Shown: positions 1 to 8,650 of the stretch, one piece after another
Position numbering within the stretch: position 1 is the stretch's first letter
Layout of the letters: every line of letters begins with the position of its first letter
NCBI RefSeq assembly: GCF_005503365.1
Contig: NZ_SCML01000021.1
Coordinates: forward strand, 36,503-100,502
Direction of reading: 5' to 3'
Origin: Hydrogenophaga sp. 2FB
GTDB lineage: Bacteria > Pseudomonadota > Gammaproteobacteria > Burkholderiales > Burkholderiaceae_C
DNA length: 64,000 nt
Notes under the pieces: model-generated
Database searches by the model: none
What the model was told of the DNA's origin: nothing
Seen by the model: the letters and a program-made list of their open reading frames with translations, nothing else
Position numbers and translations under genes: made by a program

Positions 1-2
1 CA

Positions 3-917
3 CCGGCGCATGCCGATGCCGAGCTGCGTGCCATGGCCGAGATGGGCGTGCGCGGCCGCTTTGCGTATGGATGGGGCCAGGAGCAGCCGCTGGACCGGCC
101 CATGAACCTGGACGACCTGGCACGCGTGCAGCGCGAAGGCCTGCCCTCGGACCTGCTCACGCTCGGCGCCGCAGTGCGCACGCCGGTCTCCAACCCGCGC
201 GGTGCGGTGCCTATTGCGGTGGTGAGCGAGGAGTGCGCCAGCGTGCGCGCGCTGGGCCTGCCGCTGACCATGCATGCCCGCGTGGGCGTGGTGCCGGTGC
301 TGGCCGAACACGGCCTGCTCGGCAAGGACCTGCAGCTGGTGCACCCGCAAGGCATGACGACCGCAGACTGCGCGCTGATGGCCGCCACCGGCACCACCAT
401 GACCTGCTCGCCGACGATCGAGATGCTGTACGCCCAGGCGACGCGCGGCGTGATCCAGTTCCACGAGCTGGAGGAGGCCGGGGTGCTGCAGAGCCTGTCG
501 GTGGACAGCTCGGGCGCTTCCGCCAACGCCGACTTCTTCGCCTGCATGCGCGCGCTGCTCTGGTCGCACAAGCAGCGCTTCGGCAACCGCCAGCCGCTGA
601 GCGCGCGCCGCCTGCTGCGCCTGGCCACGCTGGACGGCGCGCGCGACCTCGGGCTGGACCGGCTCGTCGGTTCGCTCACCCCGGGCAAGCGCGCCGACAT
701 CCAGATCGTGCGCACCACCGATCTCAACATGGCGCCGGTGTTCGACCCCGCCCACGCGCTCGTGTATTCGGCCCAGCCCTCCAACGTGGACACGGTGCTG
801 GTCGATGGCCGGGTGCTGCTGCGCCGCGGCCAGCCCACGCGCTGGGACAGCGCCGCCATCGCGCACGAGGCCACCGAATCCATGCGTTCCCTGGCGCGGC
901 GCTACGCCGAAGCCTGA
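3..917 (+). CDS. amidohydrolase of the deaminase/chlorohydrolase type, 3' part only
   Basis: The frame is already open at the window edge, so the N-terminal part, including the first metal-binding HxH, lies outside. What remains is the C-terminal two thirds of a TIM-barrel metal-dependent hydrolase. It shows a metal-type His in TMHARVG, a second in LVHPQG, the SLxVDSSG segment that normally holds the catalytic Asp, and the closing small beta domain (LTPGKRADIQIV). This layout fits the cytosine deaminase/TRZ-ATZ/guanine deaminase group, which hydrolyses C-N or C-halogen bonds on rings. The exact substrate cannot be read. An exported RidA-like gene follows 64 bases downstream on the same strand, so an imine- or amine-related reaction is possible, which is inference. 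Confidence 0.75.
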   Translation, partial: PAHADAELRAMAEMGVRGRFAYGWGQEQPLDRPMNLDDLARVQREGLPSDLLTLGAAVRTPVSNPRGAVPIAVVSEECASVRALGLPLTMHARVGVVPVLAEHGLLGKDLQLVHPQGMTTADCALMAATGTTMTCSPTIEMLYAQATRGVIQFHELEEAGVLQSLSVDSSGASANADFFACMRALLWSHKQRFGNRQPLSARRLLRLATLDGARDLGLDRLVGSLTPGKRADIQIVRTTDLNMAPVFDPAHALVYSAQPSNVDTVLVDGRVLLRRGQPTRWDSAAIAHEATESMRSLARRYAEA

Positions 918-981
918 CCCCGATTTTTCAACCCGGGCGGGCCGCAGAGCCCGCCGCACCACCACCCCTGAGGAGACCTTG

Positions 982-1476
982 ATGCAACACCGAACCACCC
1001 GCTGGCTGGCCGCCCTGGCCTTGACCGGCGCGCTGCTGCCCCACGCGGGCGCGGCCGACTACCTGGAGCATGGCGAACGCACGAAAGGGCGCTCCTATTC
1101 ACCGGCGGTGGTCACCGAAGGCGGGCGCACCGTCTGGCTGGCCGGCGAGACCACCACCACCGACCTCAACGGCAAGGACATCAAGGGCGACTTCGAGGCG
1201 CAGACGCGCACCATCTTCGCCTTGCTGGAGCAGACCCTCCAGCGCGCCGGCGGCAGCCTCAAGGACATCGTGAGCATCACGGCCTACCTGACCGATGCGC
1301 GCAACGGCGCGACCTTCTCCAAGGTGCGCACCGAAATGTTCCCGGACCGCAACTTCCCGGCCAGCGCGCAGATCACGGTGTCCGGCCTGGCCGTGCCCGG
1401 CATGCAGATCGAGATCCATGCCGTAGCGGTGATCGGCGACAAGTGCTCCAAGGCCAACCCGTGCATTCCCCGCTGA
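982..1476 (+). CDS. exported RidA/YjgF/UK114-family protein without the usual Arg
   Basis: The 164-residue product has a signal peptide (about residues 1-25, cleavage near AGAA-D) followed by a RidA-type fold (AGETTT, LEQTLQRAGGSLKDIVSITAYL, IEIHAVAV). Cytosolic RidA deaminates reactive enamines and imines using an Arg in a PxRS motif near the C-terminus. Here the aligned segment is FPASAQITV, so that Arg appears to be Ser128. Two extra cysteines (155 and 161) near the end could form a disulfide in the periplasm. The start is supported by GAGGAG about seven bases before the ATG. It may share an operon with the preceding amidohydrolase. Loss of Arg suggests a non-deaminase Rid subgroup. Confidence 0.85.
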   Translation: MQHRTTRWLAALALTGALLPHAGAADYLEHGERTKGRSYSPAVVTEGGRTVWLAGETTTTDLNGKDIKGDFEAQTRTIFALLEQTLQRAGGSLKDIVSITAYLTDARNGATFSKVRTEMFPDRNFPASAQITVSGLAVPGMQIEIHAVAVIGDKCSKANPCIPR

Positions 1477-1493
1477 ACACGCCGGCCCGCACG

Positions 1494-2396
1494 TCAGGCC
1501 TGCAGTTGCTTGCAGCAGGCTTCGAGGCAACTGCGAAAGGCGCTGGCGCCCGGCGACAGCGAACGCGCGGCGCGCCAGACCAGCTCGACGCTGCGGTGGA
1601 TCACCGGGTCGTTCAACTCGCGAAAACGCGCGCGCGTCGAACGCACCAGCGCGCCCACATAGGCCGGCACCACCGTGGCGCCCAGGCCGGCCTCGACCAG
1701 GCCGACCGCCGTGCTCAGGTGGCCGACCTCGAAGTGCGGCGCGGCGGGCTCGCTCTCGCGGCGCAGCATCGGGTCGACCAGGTTGCGAAAACCGCCCGCG
1801 GGCACCAGGCCGATCATGGGCCGGCCGTCGAGGTCGGCCCAGGTCAGGCGCTTGCGGCGCTGCGCCAGCGGCCAGGCCGCGGGCAGCATGACGCCCAGGC
1901 TGTGGCGCAGCAGGGTCGCGCGCTCCAGCGCCACGTCCATCTGCGGAAACACGCCAAAGCCCATGTCGGCGTCGCCGTTGTCCACCAGCCGCACCAGCTG
2001 GTCGGTGGGCAGATCGGCGATGCGCACGGTGATCGCGGGATGCGAGGCCTGGAAGCGCGCAATCACCTCGGGCAGGAAGTTGGCCGCGAGAAAGGGCGTG
2101 GTCGCCACCGTCACGCGGCCGCGGCGCTTCTGCACCAGGTCCTGCGTGTTGGCCACCGCGTGCTCCACGTCCGCCAGGATGCGCTCGGCGCTGTCGAACA
2201 GCTCGCGGCCCGCGTCGGTCAGCGCGATCTGGCGCGTGGTTCTGTCCACCAGTGCAAGGCCCAACTGCGACTCCAGTTCGCGCACCAGCAGGCTGGTGGC
2301 CGACTGCGTGAGATGCAGCTTGCGCGCCGCCGAGGTGAAGCCGTTGCTGTGCACCACTTCCACAAAAGCGCGCAACTGCCGCAAGGTGATGTTCAT
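1494..2396 (-). CDS. LysR-family transcriptional regulator
   Basis: A 300-residue LysR-type regulator. Residues 1-60 form the winged helix-turn-helix (LRQLRAFVEVV, FTSAARKLHLTQSATS), and the rest is the periplasmic-binding-protein-like effector domain (VTVATTPFLAANFLPEVIARF, VGLVEAGLGATVVPAYVG). It is transcribed away from the porin-led catabolic operon, with 98 bases between the two starts. That interval is AT-rich and contains inverted repeats, the usual LysR arrangement in which the regulator controls itself and the divergent operon. The effector is unknown. An intermediate of the ring-cleavage pathway encoded at 3.5-9.2 kb is a reasonable guess. Confidence 0.9.
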   Translation of the reverse strand: MNITLRQLRAFVEVVHSNGFTSAARKLHLTQSATSLLVRELESQLGLALVDRTTRQIALTDAGRELFDSAERILADVEHAVANTQDLVQKRRGRVTVATTPFLAANFLPEVIARFQASHPAITVRIADLPTDQLVRLVDNGDADMGFGVFPQMDVALERATLLRHSLGVMLPAAWPLAQRRKRLTWADLDGRPMIGLVPAGGFRNLVDPMLRRESEPAAPHFEVGHLSTAVGLVEAGLGATVVPAYVGALVRSTRARFRELNDPVIHRSVELVWRAARSLSPGASAFRSCLEACCKQLQA

Positions 2397-2427
2397 ATGA
2401 ATTTTCGAATCAATTTTGAAGATTCAT
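2397..2427. promoter_or_regulatory. probable LysR operator region between lysR and the porin operon
   Basis: The AT-rich stretch holds an outer inverted repeat ATGAAT (2397-2402) and ATTCAT (2422-2427), and an inner one GAATC (2407-2411) and GATTC (2421-2425). Nothing else in this 98-base divergent gap is as symmetrical. The placement fits a LysR binding site that also covers the lysR promoter. No LysR-specific consensus can be proven from one site. Confidence 0.45.
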
Positions 2428-2494
2428 TCTATTAACTCCTGACCCTCGTTTCGCCCCCATTCCTGTTTCGACCCCCACTTTCAAAGACCCTCCC

Positions 2495-3529
2495 ATGAAA
2501 AAAACCTGCTCCACCCTGGCGTGCATCGCCCTCACCTGCGGCGGCGCCGCCGCGCAATCCCAGGTCACGTTGTTCGGCGTGATGGACCTCGGCATCGCGC
2601 GCGTCTCGCATGGCGATGCCGGCACGACCGCGATGAGCTACAGCGGCAACAGCCACACGCGCTTTGGCCTGCGCGGCACCGAAGACCTGGGCGGCGGCCT
2701 GTCCGCGGGCTTCTGGCTGGAGAGCACGATCGCCGCCGACACCGGCACGGCGCCGGGAGGCTTCCAGCGCCGCTCCACGGTCAGCCTGATCGGCAATTGG
2801 GGTGAGTTGCGGTTGGGCCGCGACATGGCCGCCACCAACCTGAACCCCTCGTGGTTCGACCCGTTCGGCGGCACCGGTATCGGTCAGCCCACCGTCTACA
2901 GCATGCTGGGTTCGCCGATCCGCGTGAGCAACGCGCTGACCTATCTGCTGCCCCGTCAACTCGGTGGCTGGTACGGCCAGGCGCAGGTCGCGCTCGGCGA
3001 AGAGCCCGCCGGCAGCGGCAGCCCCACGAACAACAACAACTATGCGGGCGCGCGCCTGGGCTATGCCGACCAGGCGCTGAACGTCTCGGGCTCCATCGGC
3101 CGGCGCCACACCGGCACCGCCGCCGCACCCGCTCAGATCAAGGCCGCCAACCTGGCGGTGTCCTACAGCTTCGGTGCGGTCACGCCCATGGCCTTCTGGA
3201 CCCGCGAAACCGACACGCGCGGCGCGCGCATCGACGCGTTGCTGATCGGCGCGACGCTGCGCCAGGGCGCGGGCGAATGGCGCGCGGCCTACAGCCGCTA
3301 CAACCGCGCGAACAGCGCAGACGACTGGAGCAAGCTGGCGCTGGGCTATGTGCACCACCTGTCCAAGCGGACGGCGGTCTACGGCACCTACGCGCTCATC
3401 AGCAACCGCGGCGCCTCGGCGCAGCAAGTGAGCAGCACCGGCCTGCCCAACTGGCCCGCCGCGCCGCTGCCGGCCCAGACCGGGGCGAACGCGAACGGCA
3501 TCGAGTTCGGCATCCGCCACAACTTCTGA
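2495..3529 (+). CDS. outer-membrane porin (Gram-negative general porin, Burkholderiales type)
   Basis: A 344-residue outer-membrane beta-barrel. It has a signal peptide (about residues 1-21, ending GGAAA before QSQVTLFG), the start VTLFGVMDLGIARV typical of betaproteobacterial porins, alternating strand patterns throughout, and a terminal HNF with C-terminal Phe as expected for recognition by the Bam machinery. As first gene of the catabolic operon it most likely admits the pathway's substrate through the outer membrane. The next gene starts 17 bases downstream. The RBS before the ATG is weak. Confidence 0.92.
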   Translation: MKKTCSTLACIALTCGGAAAQSQVTLFGVMDLGIARVSHGDAGTTAMSYSGNSHTRFGLRGTEDLGGGLSAGFWLESTIAADTGTAPGGFQRRSTVSLIGNWGELRLGRDMAATNLNPSWFDPFGGTGIGQPTVYSMLGSPIRVSNALTYLLPRQLGGWYGQAQVALGEEPAGSGSPTNNNNYAGARLGYADQALNVSGSIGRRHTGTAAAPAQIKAANLAVSYSFGAVTPMAFWTRETDTRGARIDALLIGATLRQGAGEWRAAYSRYNRANSADDWSKLALGYVHHLSKRTAVYGTYALISNRGASAQQVSSTGLPNWPAAPLPAQTGANANGIEFGIRHNF

Positions 3530-3546
3530 ACCTGGGAGCCACCGTC

Positions 3547-4632
3547 ATGGATCACTCAACGCAACCGCCGTCCGACGGCATGGCCTGCGCGCCTTCGCGC
3601 CGCGGTTTCCTGGGCCTCTTCGGCTCGCTCGGCACCTTGGGCGTGATGGGCGCGGGCGCGCTTGTGCCCGAAGGCCGGCCGCTGGCGCAGACCCTGGCGG
3701 CCAAAGGCACGCGCATCGACTTCCACCACCACTTCTTCTCGCCCGCGTGGGTCCAGTTGGTGGAGCGCCAGAACCTCAAAACGCCCGTGCTCGGCTTCGA
3801 GCAGTTCAAGACCTGGACGGTGCAGAAGGACCTGGAGGCGATGGACCGCGGCGGCGTGGAGAAGGCCTTCCTGTCGGTCACGCAGCCCGGTGTGTGGTTC
3901 GGTGACGTGGCCGAATCGCGCCGTGCCGCGCGCGAGCTCAACGAATTCGCCGCGCGCATGAAGGCCGACCACCCGGGCCGCTACGGCCATTTCGCCGTGC
4001 TGCCGTTGCCCGATGTGGAAGGCAGCCTGCGCGAGATCGAGTACGCCTTCGACGTGCTCAAGGCCGACGGCGTGGGCCTGCTCTCCAGCTACGACGACAA
4101 GTGGCTGGGCGACAAGTCCTTCGCGCCGGTGTGGGCCGAGCTCAACCGGCGCAAGGCAGTGGTCTACACCCACGCCACCGCGCCCAACTGCTGCGCGTGG
4201 AACTTCCAGCCCGGCATCCTGCCCACCTTCGTGGAACTCGGCTCGGACCTCGCGCGCGCGATGGTGAGCCTGATCCACGGCGGCACGGCCAAGGCCACGC
4301 CCGATGTGCGCTACATCTGGTCGCACGGGGGCGGCAGCATCTGGGCGCAGCGTTTCCTGGTAGGTGAAACCGCCGAGTCGCTGGCGCGCGTGGCGCCGCC
4401 CGATTCGCGGCTGCACCACTTCCGCCGCTTCTACTACGACACGGCCGCCGCCGCCGACGCGGTGCACATGGGCATCCTGAAGATGATCGTGCCCACCTCG
4501 CAGATCGTGTTCGGCTCCGACTTTCCGTGGGTCGAGCCGGCGAAGATCGTCGAGGGGCTGGAGAAGGCGGGCCTGAGTGCGAGCGAGCTGCAGGCCATCT
4601 ACCGCGACAACGCCAAGGCGTTGGTCCGATGA
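3547..4632 (+). CDS. amidohydrolase-2 family (ACMSD/decarboxylase-like) protein with Tat signal
   Basis: A 361-residue protein whose first 50 residues form a Tat-type signal: SRRGFLG at 17-23, then a hydrophobic Gly/Ala-rich stretch. The rest is a TIM-barrel metallo-enzyme of the amidohydrolase-2 group: DFHHHFFSP (metal HxH at about 60-62), YTHATAP, WSHGGG, and FGSDFPWV carrying the catalytic Asp. Relatives include 2-amino-3-carboxymuconate-6-semialdehyde decarboxylase and gamma-resorcylate or o-pyrocatechuate decarboxylases, which remove CO2 from aromatic or dienoic acids. Export is unusual, since pathway decarboxylases are normally cytosolic. Its last codons overlap the next gene as ATGA, so translation is probably coupled. 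Confidence 0.85.
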   Translation: MDHSTQPPSDGMACAPSRRGFLGLFGSLGTLGVMGAGALVPEGRPLAQTLAAKGTRIDFHHHFFSPAWVQLVERQNLKTPVLGFEQFKTWTVQKDLEAMDRGGVEKAFLSVTQPGVWFGDVAESRRAARELNEFAARMKADHPGRYGHFAVLPLPDVEGSLREIEYAFDVLKADGVGLLSSYDDKWLGDKSFAPVWAELNRRKAVVYTHATAPNCCAWNFQPGILPTFVELGSDLARAMVSLIHGGTAKATPDVRYIWSHGGGSIWAQRFLVGETAESLARVAPPDSRLHHFRRFYYDTAAAADAVHMGILKMIVPTSQIVFGSDFPWVEPAKIVEGLEKAGLSASELQAIYRDNAKALVR

Positions 4633-5543
4633 TGGCCGCCGCTGCCGTGAACACGCACGCCGCCGCGCCCAGCGGCTTGTCGGCCTCCGACCCGGCCGAG
4701 CTGCTGGCGGCCGTGCTGCGCGCCAATGCCGGCACCCCGAACGCGCGCCTGAAGCAGGTCATGGACGCGTTGATCCGCCACGCGCACGCCTTCGCATTGG
4801 AGGTTGACCTGACGTCGGCCGAACTCGATCTGGGCATGGACTTCCTGGTGCGCATGGGCCAGGCCAGCGGGCCGCACAAGAACGAAGGCATCCTGCTGGC
4901 CGACATCCTGGGTCTGGCCACGCTGGCGCAGCTGCGCGGCGCGCGCGAGGCGCTGGCCCAAGGCGGTACCGAACCGGCGCTGGTCGGCCCGTTCTGGCGC
5001 GCGCACCAACCGGTGCGCGCGAACGGCGAGAGCATCGCCGCCTCCGACACGCCGGGTGCGCCGTTGCACGTGCGCGGTCGCGTGTGTTCGCTCGATGGCA
5101 CACCGCTGGCCGGCGCGCGCGTGGAGACCTGGCAGGCCTCGCCCCAAGGCCTGTACGAGAACCAGGACCCCGAGCAGGAAGACATGAACCTGCGCGGCGT
5201 GTTCCTCACCGACGCAGAAGGTGGCTTTCACTTTCACAGCGTGCGCCCGGCGGGCTACCCGGTGCCGGTGGACGGCCCGTGCGGCGAATTGCTGGCGGCG
5301 CAGGGGCGCGGAATCATGCGCCCGGCGCACCTGCATTTCATCGTGGTGGCGGACGGCCACAAGGTGCTGGCCACGCAGTACTTCGACATCGAAGACCCGC
5401 ACGCGCACGAGGACGTGGTGTTCGGCGCCGTGGGCTCGCTGTTGCGCCGCTTCGAACCCGATGGCCGCGGTGGTTTTGGACTGGACATCGAGCTGCGCGT
5501 CGAACCCGGCGAAACCCGGCTGCCCCATTGCCCTTTGCCCTGA
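4629..5543 (+). CDS. intradiol ring-cleavage dioxygenase (catechol/hydroxyquinol 1,2-dioxygenase type)
   Basis: A 304-residue enzyme with the helical dimerisation domain (about 25-115, NARLKQVMDALIRHAHAF) followed by the beta-sandwich catalytic domain. All four non-haem Fe(III) ligands are visible: Tyr176 (GLYENQ), Tyr210 (PAGYPVP), His234 and His236 (RPAHLHF). Such enzymes open a catechol or hydroxyquinol ring between the hydroxyls to give a muconate or maleylacetate. Two ATGs (4629 and 4632) are possible; the first overlaps the preceding stop. I lean to hydroxyquinol or a substituted catechol over plain catechol, because no muconate cycloisomerase lies nearby. Confidence 0.9.
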   Translation: MMAAAAVNTHAAAPSGLSASDPAELLAAVLRANAGTPNARLKQVMDALIRHAHAFALEVDLTSAELDLGMDFLVRMGQASGPHKNEGILLADILGLATLAQLRGAREALAQGGTEPALVGPFWRAHQPVRANGESIAASDTPGAPLHVRGRVCSLDGTPLAGARVETWQASPQGLYENQDPEQEDMNLRGVFLTDAEGGFHFHSVRPAGYPVPVDGPCGELLAAQGRGIMRPAHLHFIVVADGHKVLATQYFDIEDPHAHEDVVFGAVGSLLRRFEPDGRGGFGLDIELRVEPGETRLPHCPLP

Positions 5544-5544
5544 G

Positions 5545-6327
5545 ATGGACATGCAAGAACCGCAACGAAGTTTTGCGCCGCGCGAGCGGCTGGACGGCGA
5601 AGTCGCCGTCATCATCGGCGGCACCGGCGCCATTGGCCTGGCCACCGCGCGGCGCGTCGCCGCGCTGGGTGCGCGCGTGGTGTTGCTGCAGCGGGGCGCG
5701 CCCGAGGCCGCCGCACCCGCGCTCGCGCAACTGCCTGGCGGCGGGCACCGTGCCTTGCAGGCCAGCGTGACCGACAGCGCCGCGTTGCGCGCGGCCGCGC
5801 AGACCGTCGAGCGCGAGGTCGGCCGCGCCACGGTGCTGGTGAACTGCGCCGGCTTCACCCGCGCCGTGCCGGCAGCCGATCTCGACGGCCTGGACGACGC
5901 CTTGATCGACGACATCTTCGCCACCAACTGGCGCGGCGGCTTCGCGGCCATCCGCGCGTTCGCGCCGCAGATGAAGGCGGCCGGCGAATCGGTGGTGGTC
6001 AACGTCTCGTCCATCGCCGCCTTCACCGGCCTGGGCAGCAACCTCGCCTACGCGGCGGCCAAGGCCGCTTCCGATGCGCTGACACGCGCGCTGGCGAAGA
6101 CGCTGGCGCCGCAGATCCGGTGCCTCGCGGTGTCGCCCGGCGTGGTGGACACGGGCTTCGTGCCCGGGCGCGACGCCGCGTTCAATCACCGCGTGGGCGC
6201 CACCATTCCCTTGCAGCGCGTGGGCGTGGCCGACGACGTGGCGGCCGCCATCGTCGCCTGCTGCACCACCCTGCGTTACGCCACCGGCAGCGTGATCGTC
6301 GCCGACGGTGGCCGCCATCTCGGCTGA
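5545..6327 (+). CDS. short-chain dehydrogenase/reductase (SDR)
   Basis: A 260-residue classical SDR. Residues 25-31 (GGTGAIG) form the NAD(P)-binding turn, NCAG (100-103) stabilises the central sheet, and Asn128, Ser156 and Tyr169-x3-Lys173 form the catalytic tetrad. The C-terminus ends with the usual GSVIVADGG. It oxidises or reduces an alcohol/ketone in the pathway. The start is one base after the dioxygenase stop (ATG at 5545, with a second in-frame ATG at 5551). The start codon overlaps the tail of the preceding gene's Shine-Dalgarno context, indicating tight coupling. Confidence 0.9.
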   Translation: MDMQEPQRSFAPRERLDGEVAVIIGGTGAIGLATARRVAALGARVVLLQRGAPEAAAPALAQLPGGGHRALQASVTDSAALRAAAQTVEREVGRATVLVNCAGFTRAVPAADLDGLDDALIDDIFATNWRGGFAAIRAFAPQMKAAGESVVVNVSSIAAFTGLGSNLAYAAAKAASDALTRALAKTLAPQIRCLAVSPGVVDTGFVPGRDAAFNHRVGATIPLQRVGVADDVAAAIVACCTTLRYATGSVIVADGGRHLG

Positions 6328-6335
6328 AGACCTCC

Positions 6336-7229
6336 ATGGAAACCACCACCATCCTCACCTGCGCCGTCACCGGCAACCTCACACGCCCGGACCAGACGCC
6401 GCACCTGCCGGTCACGCCGGAACAGATCAGCGACGCCTGCCTGCAAGCCGCCGACGCCGGCGCGGCGGCGGTGCACATCCACGTGCGCGATCCGAAAACC
6501 GGCACGCCGTCCATGGACGTCGATCTCTACGCCCGCGTGGTCGAGACCCTGCGCCGCGAGCGGCCCGAACTCATCATCAACCTCACCACCGGACCGGGCG
6601 GGCGTTTCGTGCCCAGCGCGGACGAGCCGCGCGTGGCCGGCCCCGGCACCTCGCTGCTGCCACCCGAACAGCGCGTGGCGCACATCGCGGCGCTCAAGCC
6701 CGACGTGTGTTCGCTCGACCTCAACACCATGAACTCGGGCGAGCAGGTGGTGATGAACACGCCCGCCAATGTGCGCCGCATGGCGGCCGTGATCCGCGCG
6801 CACGGCGTGAAGCCGGAGCTCGAGTGTTTCGACACCGGCGATCTCGTGCTGGCGCAGACGCTGATCGCCGACGGCACGCTGCGGGGTCCCGGCCTCTACA
6901 CCTTCGTGATGGGCGTGCGTTACGCGCTGCCGTTCACGCCCGGCGCGCTGATGCTGGCGCGTTCGCTGATCGCGCCCGATGCGTCCTGGTCCGCCTTCGC
7001 CGTGGGCCGCCACGCCTTTCCCGCCGTGGCCCAGGCCCACCTGCTGGGCGGCAACGTGCGCATTGGCCTGGAGGACACCATCTACCTCGACAAGGGCGTG
7101 CTCGCGCGCAGCAACGCCGACCTCGTGCGCAAGGCGCGCCGCATCGTCGAGGACCTCGGCGGGCGCCTGGCCACCTGCGCGCAGGCGCGCGAGCGTTGGC
7201 GCCTGCGCGCGGACAACGCCGCGCACTGA
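6336..7229 (+). CDS. beta-keto acid cleavage enzyme (BKACE, DUF849)
   Basis: A 297-residue TIM-barrel protein of the BKACE family. These enzymes use Zn to condense a beta-keto acid with acetyl-CoA, giving acetoacetate and a new acyl-CoA. Seen are ILTCAVTGNLT at the N-terminus, the metal motif VHIHVRD (His47, His49, Asp52), NLTTGPGG, SLDLNTMNSG and NVRIGLEDTIYL. The best-known member is Kce of lysine fermentation (3-keto-5-aminohexanoate). The family is broad and the side chain accepted here is unknown. In this operon it would cleave a beta-keto acid formed after ring opening and oxidation, which is inference. Confidence 0.9.
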   Translation: METTTILTCAVTGNLTRPDQTPHLPVTPEQISDACLQAADAGAAAVHIHVRDPKTGTPSMDVDLYARVVETLRRERPELIINLTTGPGGRFVPSADEPRVAGPGTSLLPPEQRVAHIAALKPDVCSLDLNTMNSGEQVVMNTPANVRRMAAVIRAHGVKPELECFDTGDLVLAQTLIADGTLRGPGLYTFVMGVRYALPFTPGALMLARSLIAPDASWSAFAVGRHAFPAVAQAHLLGGNVRIGLEDTIYLDKGVLARSNADLVRKARRIVEDLGGRLATCAQARERWRLRADNAAH

Positions 7230-7262
7230 ATCACTTTTTTCACTTCATCAAGGACGCTCACC

Positions 7263-8258
7263 ATGACCCCTGTCACCCCTTCGCGCGCGCTGCGCGTGCT
7301 ACAGAAGGCCGCCACGCCCGACGCGCTGCAACTGCAGGTGCAAACCCAGGACTTGCCCGATGCGCCGCCCGGCCATGCCGTGGTCGAAGTGCTGGCCGCC
7401 GCTGTGAACCCCAGCGACGTCAAGGCCGCGTTGGGCCTGATGCCGCAGGCCGTCTGGCCGCGCACGCCGGGGCGCGATTTCGCCGCGCGCGTGGTGTCCG
7501 GGCCGGACGGCTGGCCGGGCACCGAGGTGTGGGGCACCGGCGGTGACCTGGGCATCACCCGCGACGGCAGCCACGCGCGTTACCTGGTGCTGCCGGTGCA
7601 AGCGCTGGTGCGCAAGCCCGACGCGGTGCCCACGGCGGCGGCCGGCACGGTGGGCGTGCCCTTCATCACAGCCCACGAGGGCTTGCGCCGCGCGGGTCTG
7701 CGCGGCGCGGGCCAGACGGTGGTGGTGTTCGGCGCCAATGGCAAGGTCGGCCAGGCCGCGGTGCAGCTGGCCACGCGCGCCGGCGCGCGCGTGATCGGCG
7801 TGGAGCGCGGCGCCAGCGCCTACCGTGGCCACAGTAGCGGGCCCGTCGTGTTGCTCGATGGCACGCGCGCCGATCTGGGCGAGGCCGTGCTGGCCGCCAC
7901 GGACGGGCAAGGCGCCGACATCGCCTACAACACCGTCGGCTCACCGTATTTCGCGGCGGCGCTGCAAGGCCTGGCCGTGGGCGGCACGCAGATCCTCATT
8001 TCCACCATCGAGCGCACGGTGCCGTTCGACATCCTCATGTTCTACCGCCGCAACCTGCACCTGCTGGGCGTGGACAGCCTCAAGCTCGGCGTGGTGGATT
8101 GCGCCGCCATCCTCCACGCGCTGGCGCCCGGTTTTTCGGACGGCTCGCTGCGCGCGTTCGACGTCGACGCCGACGGCCTGGTGCCGCTGGACGGGGCGGC
8201 GGACGCGTACCAGCGCGTGATCGCGGGCTCGTCCTCGCGCGTGGTGCTCGCGCCCTGA
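7263..8258 (+). CDS. medium-chain (zinc-less) NADPH:quinone oxidoreductase/enoyl reductase-like protein
   Basis: A 331-residue member of the MDR superfamily. An N-terminal GroES-like domain (VLAAAVNPSDVKAALG, PGRDFAARV) precedes a Rossmann domain with the nucleotide motif FGANGKVGQAA (about 156-165). The zinc ligands of alcohol dehydrogenases are absent, so it belongs with quinone oxidoreductases and enoyl/alkenal reductases. Such enzymes often reduce an activated double bond; a muconate- or maleylacetate-type C=C is a candidate here. It begins 33 bases after the BKACE gene, in the same operon. Confidence 0.88.
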   Translation: MTPVTPSRALRVLQKAATPDALQLQVQTQDLPDAPPGHAVVEVLAAAVNPSDVKAALGLMPQAVWPRTPGRDFAARVVSGPDGWPGTEVWGTGGDLGITRDGSHARYLVLPVQALVRKPDAVPTAAAGTVGVPFITAHEGLRRAGLRGAGQTVVVFGANGKVGQAAVQLATRAGARVIGVERGASAYRGHSSGPVVLLDGTRADLGEAVLAATDGQGADIAYNTVGSPYFAAALQGLAVGGTQILISTIERTVPFDILMFYRRNLHLLGVDSLKLGVVDCAAILHALAPGFSDGSLRAFDVDADGLVPLDGAADAYQRVIAGSSSRVVLAP

Positions 8259-8272
8259 CGCCGGAGGCCGCC

Positions 8273-8629
8273 ATGCACCTGGTTCGACACGTCGACGCAC
8301 CGGCCTACGACGCACCCGGCCACGCCGGTTTTCAGATGGTGCGCCTGCAAGGCCGCGAGGCCGGTCCGGGCGATGCCGCCTGGATCGGCCTGTCGGTGGT
8401 CGCGTCCGGCGGTAGCACGACACTGTCGGCGTCCGCGCTGGAAAAGTTCTATGTGGTGGTGGACGGTGAGCTGGAGATCACCGGTGTGCTGCCGGACGGC
8501 ACCACGCGGGTCGAGGTGCTGCGCGCGCTCGACAGCTGCCGCATCGCACCGGGCGAAGCGCGGATGCTGGTCAACCGGGGGAACGCGCCGGCGCGGGTGC
8601 TGCTGGTGATGGCGGAGCAGGGGCGGTAG
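8273..8629 (+). CDS. small cupin-domain protein
   Basis: A 118-residue single-domain cupin-like protein. The core (KFYVVVDGELEITG, then RIAPGEARMLVNRGNAPARVLLVM) matches the two cupin motifs. The metal-binding histidines of motif 1 are mostly missing, so it is more likely a binding or isomerase-type cupin than a dioxygenase. It begins 14 bases after the preceding gene, with CGGAGG upstream of the ATG. Its role in the pathway cannot be told from sequence. Confidence 0.8.
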   Translation: MHLVRHVDAPAYDAPGHAGFQMVRLQGREAGPGDAAWIGLSVVASGGSTTLSASALEKFYVVVDGELEITGVLPDGTTRVEVLRALDSCRIAPGEARMLVNRGNAPARVLLVMAEQGR

Positions 8630-8650
8630 CGTCGGGGCAAGCCCGGGCGT

